NCBI GenBank assembly: GCA_035438985.1
Contig: DAORJK010000007.1
Span: forward strand, 1-64,000
Length of the DNA: 64,000 bases
Source of the DNA: UBA4408 sp002389785
GTDB taxonomy: Bacteria; Bacteroidota; Bacteroidia; UBA4408
Reading direction: 5' to 3'
The position numbers were made by a program, and so were the translations under genes. Each line of letters starts with the position of its first letter. Position 1 is the first letter of the stretch. Positions 27,394-37,600 of the stretch are shown one piece after another. Below the pieces are notes generated by a model that searched no databases, had not been told where the DNA came from, and worked only from the letters and a program-made list of their open reading frames with translations.

Positions 27394-28281
27394 ATGGTCG
27401 AAAGTAATAATATTAGTGTTTTTCTTTCGCATTGTAGTTCCGAACAGTGGCCGGTTCGTGCTGAATTGGAAAAGGTTTTACAAAGCGCTGGAATGCAAGT
27501 TATTCCTTCCGAGCAATCATTTAATGAGCTACAAATTGCGCAATACCTTCAAAATTTATCCCTAGCAAATTGTTCCATTCATATTATTTTTCCTCAATAT
27601 GAACCAATTTTAAGCACTGGGAATTCACTTGCTAAAACTCAACTTCTTGAAGCTAAAAAACAACTACAAAACAACCCCGATTTTCGTCTTTTTGTTTGGT
27701 TACCTCCTTCTACAAATATCATCAATGTTGATTCTGAACAATTGACATTTATTACCGACGTTCGGAATTCACTTGAAAAAAACATGGTATTTACCAATGC
27801 AGCTTCTGCTATTTTGTTGGTAGAAGATATTCGTACCATACTTGCTAAGCATGAAGAGAAAGTTTACGATGTAAACTCTACCGATATTTTTTTAGTGTCG
27901 AACGAACTCGATGAAAACGAAGCCAAAGAAATTATTGATATGCTCAGCGACATTGTGCCGGTTGAAAACATGAACATTATTCAGGACAGCGATACGGACT
28001 ATTCGGAATTGTGCAAACAACAAATTGCCAAAAGTAAATTGGCTGTAATCTATTTTAAAGAATCTGCCGATTGGGCACTGCCTTTTGCTCAGCAAGTTTG
28101 GAAAAAAATCGGAGGTGCCACTTCGCATACTCCAATATTGCTGATTGGTGATGAAGACCCGGATTCAAACATCAACAAAACCTTTAAAGCTCCCAAAGTG
28201 GTTTCACTGATCGTTGCCGGCGAATTGATACCCCTCGAAATAAAAGTGCAGTACGATAAAACAATTGGTATAACTACATAG
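27394..28281 (+). CDS. TIR-like protein, probably two tandem domains
   Basis: A 295-residue cytoplasmic protein. The N-terminus ISVFLSHCSSEQW (residues 7-19) matches the first strand and loop of TIR-fold proteins, and the next helix and strand (LANCSIHIIFPQYE) fit strands B and C. Glu86, in a helix after strand C, is a candidate for the NADase glutamate, but this is inferred from position only. The second half (about 160-290) has a similar strand pattern (TDIFLVSNELDENEAKE, AKSKLAVIYFKESADWALPFAQQVW), as in TIR-like proteins of NTPase-linked conflict systems. It ends 4 bases before the nSTAND gene. TIR assignment is fair; catalytic activity is unproven. Confidence 0.55.
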   Translation: MVESNNISVFLSHCSSEQWPVRAELEKVLQSAGMQVIPSEQSFNELQIAQYLQNLSLANCSIHIIFPQYEPILSTGNSLAKTQLLEAKKQLQNNPDFRLFVWLPPSTNIINVDSEQLTFITDVRNSLEKNMVFTNAASAILLVEDIRTILAKHEEKVYDVNSTDIFLVSNELDENEAKEIIDMLSDIVPVENMNIIQDSDTDYSELCKQQIAKSKLAVIYFKESADWALPFAQQVWKKIGGATSHTPILLIGDEDPDSNINKTFKAPKVVSLIVAGELIPLEIKVQYDKTIGITT

Positions 28282-28285
28282 TCGA

Positions 28286-31200
28286 ATGCAGGAAGAAAAA
28301 ATTTGCCCTTACCCCGGCCTGCGGCCTTTTAACGATGATGAATCAATTTTTTTTCGTGGTCGAGAACGAAATATTGAAACCATTATTGAACTTTTTGAAA
28401 AGAAAAAATTTATGATGCTTACCGGTGCATCCGGTGATGGAAAATCATCACTGGTGTATGCCGGAGTTGTGCCTCATGCGAAGGCCGGTCTATTTAAAGC
28501 TAAATATAATAATTGGGCTGTTGCCGATTTTAGACCTGAACGAACACCTTTAGATAATTTATCGAATGCGCTCAACAAGTATTTTAAGTTTGAAAATAAT
28601 GCACTTTTAAAAAAAGAATTGAGCTTCGGCTTTTCCTCTTTAATTAATATTTACAAAAAATCATCACTCTACATTGATACAGATGGTGGTGAGTGGTTGC
28701 AAGCTGATGATTCAAAAAGGAAACTACTCAAACGCAAAGCTTCTAATCTTTTAATTATTGCTGATCAGTTTGAGGAATTTTTTACCAATACCGAAAACTA
28801 CAACGATGGAATGGCTTCGGTCGAATCCCAAGCAGTTATTAATATTCTGCTGGAAACGGCAAAAACTGCACTCGCTGAAGATTTACCAATCTATATCATT
28901 TGCACCATGCGTTCGGATTACATCGGACAATGCGCTGCTTTTAGAGGCTTACCCGAATACATTGGTTTTTCGCAATTTTTTGTTCCAAGATTAAAGCGTA
29001 ATGAAATACAACAAGTAATAGAGGAACCCGCTCAATTAAATGGAGATTCAATTAGCAGCCGTTTAACACAGCGATTATTATTTGATATTACCGAAGGCTA
29101 TGATCAATTGCCGATTTTACAACATGCATTAAATCAAATTTGGAAAGCAGCAGAGAATGGAAAAGAGGAAATGGATTTGTTGCACTATGCGATGGTTGGC
29201 GGATTATCTCCCACTGAACTCCCTCCTTCCGATCGTGAAAAATTTGAAATATGGTTTCATCAGCTTAGTTCATTCAAGCAAAGTTTGTTTACCACACCTT
29301 CCTTAGAAAATGTGTTGAACGCTCATGCCAACGAATTGCTTGATATGGCTTACAGCGTTTGCATCCAAAAACATCCTGAATTGGCGCTTCGATTAAATGA
29401 AGAAACCACTCGACTCATTATTAAATGCACCTTTAAATGCCTTACCAAAATTGATGATTCTCGCGCAGTTCGCAACCGCATGACCTTGCAGGAAATCTGC
29501 AACATTCTAAATGAACCCACCGTTGATGTAGAAACCCTTGGTAAAGTGCTCGACATTTTTAGAGAACAAGGCAATACATTCATCAAGCCTTTTATAAGCG
29601 ATGATGCAGCGACGTTAAAAACGCACAAGCACACCATCCTTGATATTACCCATGAAAGTTTAATACGAAACTGGGATTTACTGGAAATATGGGCTAAAGA
29701 AGAGCATGAAAATTATTTAAACTTTCAGGATTTCAACAAGCAACTGCAACGTTGGATTGTTAGTGATAAAAACAGTGGATACTTGCTACCTATTGGACCG
29801 CTCACTTTTTTTGAGAACTGGTTTGAAACCTGCCAACCCAATAAGTACTGGTTGGCAAGGTATGATGAAACGACCGATAGCGATGCTATTAAACTGTCAT
29901 CAGCAGAAAATACATTATTGAATTCAAAAGAATTTCTTAAAAAAAGCAACTCCAAATTACTTTTTTCAAGAATACTGATGCGTATAGGTGCTACAAAATT
30001 AGCAACTTCTATTGGATTGCTAATTTTATTAAGCATGTGTGTTTATTATTATTTTGATTTTCAAAAAAAGCAAAATAGTTATATAATCGACAGTATTCGT
30101 AAAAAGGGTATAGCATTGCTATCTTCAAATGATGTGAGCCTGGATTACAAAGCTGACTTTTTAATTAATATTGATAGACTTTACTCTTTTGAAAATAATC
30201 CAAGTTATAAATTCGAGATTGTATTAGATAATTTAAATTGCGACTCATTGGCCTTTGACATTGCTTTTAAAATGTTATTAAATTGTCAGAAAATACAGCC
30301 TGATGATTCGATCCCATATGATGTTGATGGAAAATTTAGTTTACGAGTTTTTCAATTTTTATTTAAGAAATTCGAAAAGGAAGTCTCCTACAATATTGAA
30401 CATTTACAATCAACGTCTCATTCAAAAATAGACCTTCAAAGGAAAAATAATTTTTTACGAGCAGCCGCTCTTTTAAAAAACAATCATTTTATTAATACTC
30501 CAAAACTAATTGATGACAATATATTAGATGCCCTCAATTTGCTTTATAAGTTCTTAGAGAGAGTTACAAATACAAGCATTTCTAATGCAAAGAGGCCAAT
30601 CCTTTTTGAAAGAGAATCAATTTTTAATTGCATCACTTTAATTTTAGCCATCGATGACCACCCTAAAAATAAATTATTACTAAACTCATTTATTGCTCCT
30701 AGGATAAATGAAACACACAAAGAGTCGTTTACGTTATCATGTATTGAATTAAATTCAACGATTGTAGAAATACCTATTTTGATTTCTGCTTCGGTATATG
30801 ATACTGATTCATTAGCAAAAAAATCTTTGGAAACTGTTTCTTCTGCTATTATATCAGCTGACGCTTTTTATTTATTATATGTTAATTTAATAAGGCATAG
30901 TAATTTACCTATCGCTCAATTTGAAAACTATTTAGATACTTTATCTAAGTTAAAAAATGTAAGTAAACTTTCCATTATTTCAAGATTAGCAATGGAAAGT
31001 GCTAATAAACTCAGTTATCTTGACTATAAATTGGATCCAAATAATGATCTCACCAATTTCTTTTTTTCAATGAAACGTCGTGATGAAATTTGGGATTATT
31101 ATTTACAATTATTATCCAACAATGATATGAAGCTTAATAATTTGAACCTAAATGATAGTATAAAAGTTCAGTTGGCATTATATTATAAGTCACGTGCCAC

Positions 31201-32395
31201 TTATTGTTACGAAATGAAAAAAAATAAATCTGAAGGTGAATTATATTTTAAAAAATTTATTGATATCTATTTAACTATTGATTCTGGATTTCTTGAAAAT
31301 GAAAGAATCATCTTTCAAGACAAGAATGAAACATTTGAAAAAAACTACAACACCCTGCTGCTTTATCCTAAAATATTTAATTTACACCCGCTATATGATT
31401 GCGATGGTATAGAAAATTATAAATATTATTCAAAAAGGCAGACACATGAAATTGAGCTTACATATTCTTATGCTCCTCTTTATTTTTTAACCAAAAATTT
31501 GGGTAAATTGACTAAGAAAATTAAAAATGAAAAAATTCAGATTTCATTTTTTGAATATATTAAAAATAACGATTATCCATCTGATGATAACATATTATTA
31601 CCAATTTTATCGAATGAGATTTTTGGCAGTTACCATTATTTTGAAACAAATTTCATTAAAATTTATAAAGGACTGTTGTTGTGGCAAATTCATTCTATTC
31701 CGGATGGCATTCAAAATTTCCATAAACCTGATTCTTCTTTGCATGCAATCAATGTTTTTAAATGTTGTATTCAACATTTAAAATCCAATCAATTGGATGA
31801 TCAATTTACTCAAAAGCAATTGCATGAAGCTGCTGTTTATTTTGCATTACAAGGCTATTTAAAAGAATCGCTTTTATTAATTGACTTTATACACGAAGAG
31901 GTTGATAAAAAAAATACATTAATCGACATCTGTTATCAATTACAATATGATGGACCAATTGAAAATACCTTTTCCTATTTAGAGAAAATGCTTGCTATAA
32001 ATAAAATTGATTCTAAAATTGGGATGAGTTTATTTAGAATTATGGGAAATATTGGAGGGAATCAACTAATGAATTTAACATCCAAACTATTGCGCAAAAC
32101 TCCTGAAACACTTAAACCGCTTGCAATACAAAATTTAATTATTGGGATAGCTGAAAGAGGTAGCTATTATGAAGCATTGCAATACAATTATGGATATTTT
32201 TCTGAATCTAAAGAATTAAGTATTTATAATATTTTATTAAAAAGTGAAATAATGAAGCACGAGAACAAGGCACCTAGTCGAATGAAACATATTCCTAAAA
32301 AACAAGCAAACTCTGGTTCTTGGAATGATGCTGATTATTATAAATTTAATTATGGATTAGCCGCAAATGAAGTCATGCTAAGTGGTGGGGAATGA
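28286..32395 (+). CDS. Membrane-anchored nSTAND NTPase
   Basis: A 1369-residue protein. The N-terminus PYPGLRPF (8-15) followed by FFRGRERN is the hallmark of nSTAND1 NTPases, and GASGDGKSS (47-55) is the P-loop. The Walker B region LLIIADQFEEFF lies near residue 157, and a downstream R-type sensor helix (CTMRSDYIG) near 210. A TM segment (about 572-592, TSIGLLILLSMCVYYYF) separates this from a C-terminal part of about 775 residues that is not WD40; it is helical, AT-rich in DNA and unlike anything I know. A TIR-like gene lies 4 bases upstream. STAND proteins act as signal-triggered switches in defence and signalling. The TM topology suggests that the C-terminal part faces outward, but this is inferred. 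Confidence 0.8.
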   Translation: MQEEKICPYPGLRPFNDDESIFFRGRERNIETIIELFEKKKFMMLTGASGDGKSSLVYAGVVPHAKAGLFKAKYNNWAVADFRPERTPLDNLSNALNKYFKFENNALLKKELSFGFSSLINIYKKSSLYIDTDGGEWLQADDSKRKLLKRKASNLLIIADQFEEFFTNTENYNDGMASVESQAVINILLETAKTALAEDLPIYIICTMRSDYIGQCAAFRGLPEYIGFSQFFVPRLKRNEIQQVIEEPAQLNGDSISSRLTQRLLFDITEGYDQLPILQHALNQIWKAAENGKEEMDLLHYAMVGGLSPTELPPSDREKFEIWFHQLSSFKQSLFTTPSLENVLNAHANELLDMAYSVCIQKHPELALRLNEETTRLIIKCTFKCLTKIDDSRAVRNRMTLQEICNILNEPTVDVETLGKVLDIFREQGNTFIKPFISDDAATLKTHKHTILDITHESLIRNWDLLEIWAKEEHENYLNFQDFNKQLQRWIVSDKNSGYLLPIGPLTFFENWFETCQPNKYWLARYDETTDSDAIKLSSAENTLLNSKEFLKKSNSKLLFSRILMRIGATKLATSIGLLILLSMCVYYYFDFQKKQNSYIIDSIRKKGIALLSSNDVSLDYKADFLINIDRLYSFENNPSYKFEIVLDNLNCDSLAFDIAFKMLLNCQKIQPDDSIPYDVDGKFSLRVFQFLFKKFEKEVSYNIEHLQSTSHSKIDLQRKNNFLRAAALLKNNHFINTPKLIDDNILDALNLLYKFLERVTNTSISNAKRPILFERESIFNCITLILAIDDHPKNKLLLNSFIAPRINETHKESFTLSCIELNSTIVEIPILISASVYDTDSLAKKSLETVSSAIISADAFYLLYVNLIRHSNLPIAQFENYLDTLSKLKNVSKLSIISRLAMESANKLSYLDYKLDPNNDLTNFFFSMKRRDEIWDYYLQLLSNNDMKLNNLNLNDSIKVQLALYYKSRATYCYEMKKNKSEGELYFKKFIDIYLTIDSGFLENERIIFQDKNETFEKNYNTLLLYPKIFNLHPLYDCDGIENYKYYSKRQTHEIELTYSYAPLYFLTKNLGKLTKKIKNEKIQISFFEYIKNNDYPSDDNILLPILSNEIFGSYHYFETNFIKIYKGLLLWQIHSIPDGIQNFHKPDSSLHAINVFKCCIQHLKSNQLDDQFTQKQLHEAAVYFALQGYLKESLLLIDFIHEEVDKKNTLIDICYQLQYDGPIENTFSYLEKMLAINKIDSKIGMSLFRIMGNIGGNQLMNLTSKLLRKTPETLKPLAIQNLIIGIAERGSYYEALQYNYGYFSESKELSIYNILLKSEIMKHENKAPSRMKHIPKKQANSGSWNDADYYKFNYGLAANEVMLSGGE

Positions 32396-32495
32396 CACGT
32401 TTGATTAATCAATAAATACTAAAAGCAGTAAAATGAAATTTGAGATATAATTGAAATAAATTACAAATGATGAATTAATTTGCATTTTTTTTTGA

Positions 32496-33440
32496 ATGAA
32501 TACATTAAAAAAACCAATACTAATTGCCCTTGTGTTTACGGTACTTGGCTTTTTTGCCAACTGGGCGCAAAACGATTATGGGATGAAGCTAATCGGATTT
32601 TGCATGCTGATCATCAGTGCCTGCATCTGGCTTATTTGCTACCTGCAACTACAACTTAAACAATCTATTAAAATAACCTTTCTGCTGACTTATGCAGGTT
32701 TGCTTTTTTTGAGCTTGTTTAATAATGCCAATTTTCCCGAAGAGCTTTTAGTTGCTTGTGTCTTGTTTTCAATTTTTGCACCAACTATACTCATACCGGT
32801 ATTGATTCTTATCAGCGAACGAAAATCACCTATAAAAACAAATTATCAGCTTTATTTCACCAATGTTTTTTTGGCATTTTTTTGCATCGGAAACTACTTT
32901 AAATTAAATCACCTTTTTGGTGCCGGTCCGGTTCTCACTTTTAGTGCCTTTTTATTTATTCCATTTTTTTATTTTGCTTTTCTTAAAATTAAAAGCAGCA
33001 TCATACTCAAAAATTCAGGCGATTTATTAATCGGCATCATGCATGTATTTATTGCCTTTAATATTGTTGCATTCGTGTTTAAAACCCAACACTGGCCCGG
33101 TGGCAATGCGTTGGCCTACTCAACGGTAGCCATCTTTGTTTTACTAATTTTAATCATCTTATTTTTTACGCTCAAAAAACAACCCTTTGTACCAAGCTTC
33201 AGCGCCTTACCATGGATTAAAAAAACTGCTTTCTTTTGCTTTGCTCTTACTTGTCTTTTTTATGTATTAAGACTCAATGGCTTAGCACCCTCCTTTTATT
33301 CAAGTGAATATCCCATAGCGCTTCAAGAGCTTATCAACAACTCAAACGGAATTACAGAAGTCGGCCTAAAAAACACTAAAAAGGCTCATGTTTATTTAGA
33401 AAATTATGAGAATTTTTTGGATCACAGAGATAAAAAATAA
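32496..33440 (+). CDS. Nine-TM membrane protein with GldL-like HWPG motif
   Basis: A 314-residue protein with about nine hydrophobic segments and short loops, ending in a 40-residue soluble tail. One helix end reads FKTQHWPGGNAL, which resembles the FKILHWPGA motif of the gliding/T9SS motor protein GldL; a degenerate copy, FKLNHLFGAGPVL, precedes it. I do not call it a motor: the rest is unrelated and length is larger than GldL. It follows the nSTAND gene after 100 AT-rich bases, and its stop overlaps the ATG of the phosphatase in TAATG, so the two are probably coupled. Confidence 0.6.
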   Translation: MNTLKKPILIALVFTVLGFFANWAQNDYGMKLIGFCMLIISACIWLICYLQLQLKQSIKITFLLTYAGLLFLSLFNNANFPEELLVACVLFSIFAPTILIPVLILISERKSPIKTNYQLYFTNVFLAFFCIGNYFKLNHLFGAGPVLTFSAFLFIPFFYFAFLKIKSSIILKNSGDLLIGIMHVFIAFNIVAFVFKTQHWPGGNALAYSTVAIFVLLILIILFFTLKKQPFVPSFSALPWIKKTAFFCFALTCLFYVLRLNGLAPSFYSSEYPIALQELINNSNGITEVGLKNTKKAHVYLENYENFLDHRDKK

Positions 33441-34639
33441 TGACTTTCGATACCTTACTTCTTCCCATTGTTCTATCCTTAATCGTGCTGATTTTGCTCA
33501 GTTATTTTCATCGGCATAAATCCAAACAACTAATTAAGACTCATCAGCAAGAAAAACTAACTCTTCAAAATAAAATAGACGAACTGGCTAAAAATATTTC
33601 AATCCACAACAGTGAAAAAGAAATATTGGCTTCCGAAAAAATTAAACTCGAGGAAAAAAATAAAAAGTTCTTCGCCATGAGCGAAACCGTTTACAAAGAA
33701 AAAAAACGCGTTGACGAAGAAAACGTGCAACTAAACGCCGAAAAAGAAAAACTCGCTTCCGATAAAGCAAAAGTAGATGAGAAAGTAAAAAAACTGTGGA
33801 GCCAAAGTACAGCCATTCACAAAGAAAAAGAACGAATAAACCAGCTCAAACTGGAAATTGAAGATAAACACAAACAAATTATCGACAGTGTAAATTACGC
33901 CAAACGTATACAGGAAGCCATTCTTCCAAATACCAAAGAAATTACGGAATACCTTCCTCAATCGTTTATTTTGTTTCGACCCCGAGATATTGTGAGCGGC
34001 GATTTTTATTGGTTTTCACACAAAAATTCGATCAGCATTCTCGCTGCAGTTGATTGTACCGGTCATGGAGTTCCGGGTGCATTCATGAGCATGATTGGCA
34101 ATACCTTGCTCAACCAAATTGTGAACGAAAAAGGGATTACAAACCCCGCTCAGATTTTAACCATTCTCAACCAGGAAATAAACCGCTCATTAAAACAAAC
34201 GCAACAAGAATCACAATCACGCGATGGAATGGACATTGCCTTATGCACTTTTGAATCGCTGCCAGATGAAGATTCCATTAAATTGGAATATGCCGGTGCA
34301 AACCGTCCTTTGTACCTTATTCAAAACAACGAACTACAGGAAATTAAAGCCAATAAATTTCCCATTGGGGGTCTCAGCTACGAAGTCGAAAAAATATTTA
34401 CCAACCACAGCTTTACACTTGCAAAAAACGATTCTATTTACCTTACTAGTGATGGTTATGCTGACCAATTTAGCTCTAATGATAAAAAGTTAATGACCAA
34501 AAAATTTAAAGAGATTTTACTTAACATTCATCAAAAATCTCCATCCGAACAACTTTTATTTCTTGATCAGTTTATTCAAAACTGGATGTTGGGCACCGAA
34601 CAAACTGATGATATATTGGTGATAGGTGTGAAAGTATAA
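33440..34639 (+). CDS. Membrane-anchored SpoIIE/PP2C phosphatase with coiled coil
   Basis: A 399-residue protein with one N-terminal TM segment (about 6-22), a long coiled coil (about 30-155) and a SpoIIE-type PP2C domain (about 165-399). The phosphatase motifs are complete: IVSGDFYW, AAVDCTGHGVPGAFMS, SQSRDGMDIALC and a C-terminal TDDILVIGV, each supplying metal-binding Asp. The coiled coil holds two 42-residue copies (59-100 and 101-142). Such proteins dephosphorylate Ser/Thr on partner proteins, for example anti-sigma antagonists or SiaC. Here the target could be the SiaC-like protein at 38711 or a kinase output; this is inference. Coupled to the upstream membrane protein by TAATG. Confidence 0.85.
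   Translation: MTFDTLLLPIVLSLIVLILLSYFHRHKSKQLIKTHQQEKLTLQNKIDELAKNISIHNSEKEILASEKIKLEEKNKKFFAMSETVYKEKKRVDEENVQLNAEKEKLASDKAKVDEKVKKLWSQSTAIHKEKERINQLKLEIEDKHKQIIDSVNYAKRIQEAILPNTKEITEYLPQSFILFRPRDIVSGDFYWFSHKNSISILAAVDCTGHGVPGAFMSMIGNTLLNQIVNEKGITNPAQILTILNQEINRSLKQTQQESQSRDGMDIALCTFESLPDEDSIKLEYAGANRPLYLIQNNELQEIKANKFPIGGLSYEVEKIFTNHSFTLAKNDSIYLTSDGYADQFSSNDKKLMTKKFKEILLNIHQKSPSEQLLFLDQFIQNWMLGTEQTDDILVIGVKV
33614..33865 (+). repeat. Two direct 126-bp coiled-coil units in the PP2C gene
   Basis: Residues 59-100 and 101-142 align without gaps: EKEILASEKIKLEEKNKK with EKEKLASDKAKVDEKVKK, then YKEKKRVDEEN with HKEKERINQLK. The unit is 42 residues, six heptads, at 33614-33739 and 33740-33865. 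It lengthens the coiled coil by exactly one unit. Confidence 0.75.
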
Positions 34640-34654
34640 AGTTAATAAACCTGG

Positions 34655-37600
34655 TTACTCCTTCTTCCTAAACTGAAATCCCGAAATTCCTGAAAATGTT
34701 TTTAGCAGTATTTTAAAAACATCGAAATAAAGTGTAAGCAGCAGAATCAACGACATGGTCCAAATAACTCCTATGTTGACCCAAAATGTTGAGTAATATT
34801 TGCCCAATAGTGCTTTACGAGGAGCGAAAAACTGCGCACGAATAAATCGATCTTTCGACCCATCTCGGAAGATAGGATCAGCTGTTGCTACTAAACGTTC
34901 ATTTTCAATCACCATTGTTTCATTATCAGGATTTGCATTCTTTACCGTTTCTTCTATTTTTTTATTACTATACGTGTTTAATATATACCCGTACTGCTGC
35001 CTTGCTTGTTCATTTGTTTGAAAATTTTGTATCTGAGCATCCTTTCCACGTTGTGCTTTTTCGTATCGCTGTGTATATTCATTTTTTACCGCCATTAAAA
35101 AACTTTTTACACTTGAAATATCAAAATTTGCGAGCTCCATTGAATTAATTCCCTTGCATGCAATTGCCGGATTTAATTGCATTTCATTCAAAATTTCATT
35201 TCTTAAAATCCGCAAATCACTCTTGGCCAAAGCTACATTTGATGTTGAAAGCTTTTGTACTTCATCAGCCAATTCATTCATCTTTGAATTCCAATAAACC
35301 TTTTTGAAACTCGAAATACTTAATTCCTTTTCATACTCATACAAAGCACTTTCGTATTGGTTATTTATGAATTGATTTACTGCCAAAGCCTCAAATGCCC
35401 AGCGAGAAGTCATCATTTCACCCCACAACGGCACCACTTCCTGACTCGAAATGTTAGGATTCAATTCTTCAAACTTTACAATTACTCCACTTAACAATAA
35501 TTGAGGAATAAGTAAAATCGGAATCACAATATATATTGTTACTGCCGAGTTAAAAGTGGCCGAAATATTTAACCCCAGCATATTGGCAAAGCAAGAGGTG
35601 CTAAACAAAACCAACCAATAGTCCAAGTACATCCCCTTTATCTCGAGAATAGTATTCCCAATAATCACAAACAAAAATGTTTGAAGCGCTGATAATAAAA
35701 ACAAAAACACGATTTTACTCCAGATATAACTTCCTTTACTCAAATTCAAAAATGATTCGCGCTTCACAATTTTACGATCGCGAATGATTTCCTCTGCACT
35801 TACCGTTAAGCCAATAAATAAAGCCACTATTACACACATAAATAAATAGGCCGGCATGTTTTTATTTTCATAAAAAACATATTCGCCTCCTTGTTTATAA
35901 TACTTGATTAACAAAGCCAATAGCAATGCCAATAAGGGTGCTTCAAGCAAATTTATAAGCAGATACTGAGTGTTCGATAGTTTAGAAAGTACATTTCGGG
36001 TAAGGAAAACTTTAAATTGATTCCACAAATTGGGCTTTTTAAACGTATTGAGCAATCCTGTTTGAGGTGTGGGTAATAGTGTTGCTTGATTTTTTTGTAT
36101 TCTTTCTAAATACAACTCGTTCCATTCCTTTGGCGAAATTCTTCGTTCTCGCGTTTGATTACCATTTTCATCAAGTACCTTCGATTCAATTATGCTGAAT
36201 ACTTGTTCAGGATTAACATTTCCACAATAAAAACACTCACTTTCACTTGCATTTACATGATTTACCTGAGTCTTAAAATATATCAATGCCTCAACCGGAT
36301 TGCCATAATAAATTGGAAAACCTCCGGTATCTAACAATAACAACTTGTCAAACAATTTAAATATATCCGACGATGGTTGATGTATTACAACAAAAATCAA
36401 CTTCCCCTTTAAGGCCAACTCCTTCAGCAAATCTATAATATTTTCACTATCGCGCGACGATAAACCGGAAGTGGGCTCATCCACAAACAATACAGCAGGT
36501 TCACGTATTAATTCTAACGCTATATTTAATCGCTTCCTTTGACCTCCACTAATGGTCATATCGAGCGCATTACCTACACGTAAATCTTTCGTTTCGCTAA
36601 GTCCTAAATCGGCTAGTTTAGCTTGCACCAACTGATCAATTTCAAAATCACTTAAGTTCGCAAAACATAATTTAGAGTTGTAATACAAATTTTGATATAC
36701 GGTAATTTCATCAATCAGTAAATCATCTTGAGGAACGTATCCAATGTAGCCTTCCAGCAATTTTTTATCGCGATGTAAATTATGTCCGTTTACATACACC
36801 GCACCCTGAGAGGGCGTATTATTGCCATTTAACAAATTGAGCAAAGTTGATTTACCGGCACCACTCCCTCCCATAATTCCAATAAGTTTTCCTGAGTTTT
36901 CAGAAAAACTTAGATCTTGCAAGCCTATTTTACCATTTCGAAAACGATAATGTAAACCTTGCACGTCAAATTGAACTTTCTGGTCGCTGGTTCCACTTAA
37001 AAAACAACTCACAATATCGCTATAGTAAATAGGTTGCAGCTTATGACTGCGAATAGAAGATCCCGGTGAAAGCACATAAATTTTACCTGGTACTAACGCT
37101 TGCCCATTAAGCAATAGCAAGGCATTTCCATTATATCTTAATAAATAAATTCCTACACTAATTATACGGAGAACTCCTAATTCTCCTTGTAAAGCTGCTG
37201 CGTATAAAAATTTTGAGTCCTGCTTTTGAGGATTACTTGCTCCAATTACCAGCAGGTTGGAAGCATCATCAATTTCAAAAATACTTTCCTTCCCCGAAAA
37301 TAATAAGCATTGCGTAAATTCTTCATCTGGAATATTGAACGAAGACGAAACCGTGGTCACGAATTCCATCTCTTGCTCTGATATTGATTTATTGCTGCTA
37401 ACAAAATCAATCAAATTAAGCAACACAATAAATTTTTGCTTTTGTGTGAGTGCTTCGTTTATTTGATTGCATATCACTATTACTTTAACTGAACTTACCG
37501 AAAGCCGACGTTTTCTTTTTTCACCTTCTACGCCAATGTTTTGGCTACGTAAAAATTCATCATAAATAGCAAGGTATTCTACCACTTTGTTTTTATTTAA

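Noticed and set aside
28286..32395. Horizontal transfer of the nSTAND gene by base composition
   Set aside because: Only the 3' part is unusually AT-rich and no flanking repeat, integrase or tRNA was seen, so local fast evolution explains it equally well.
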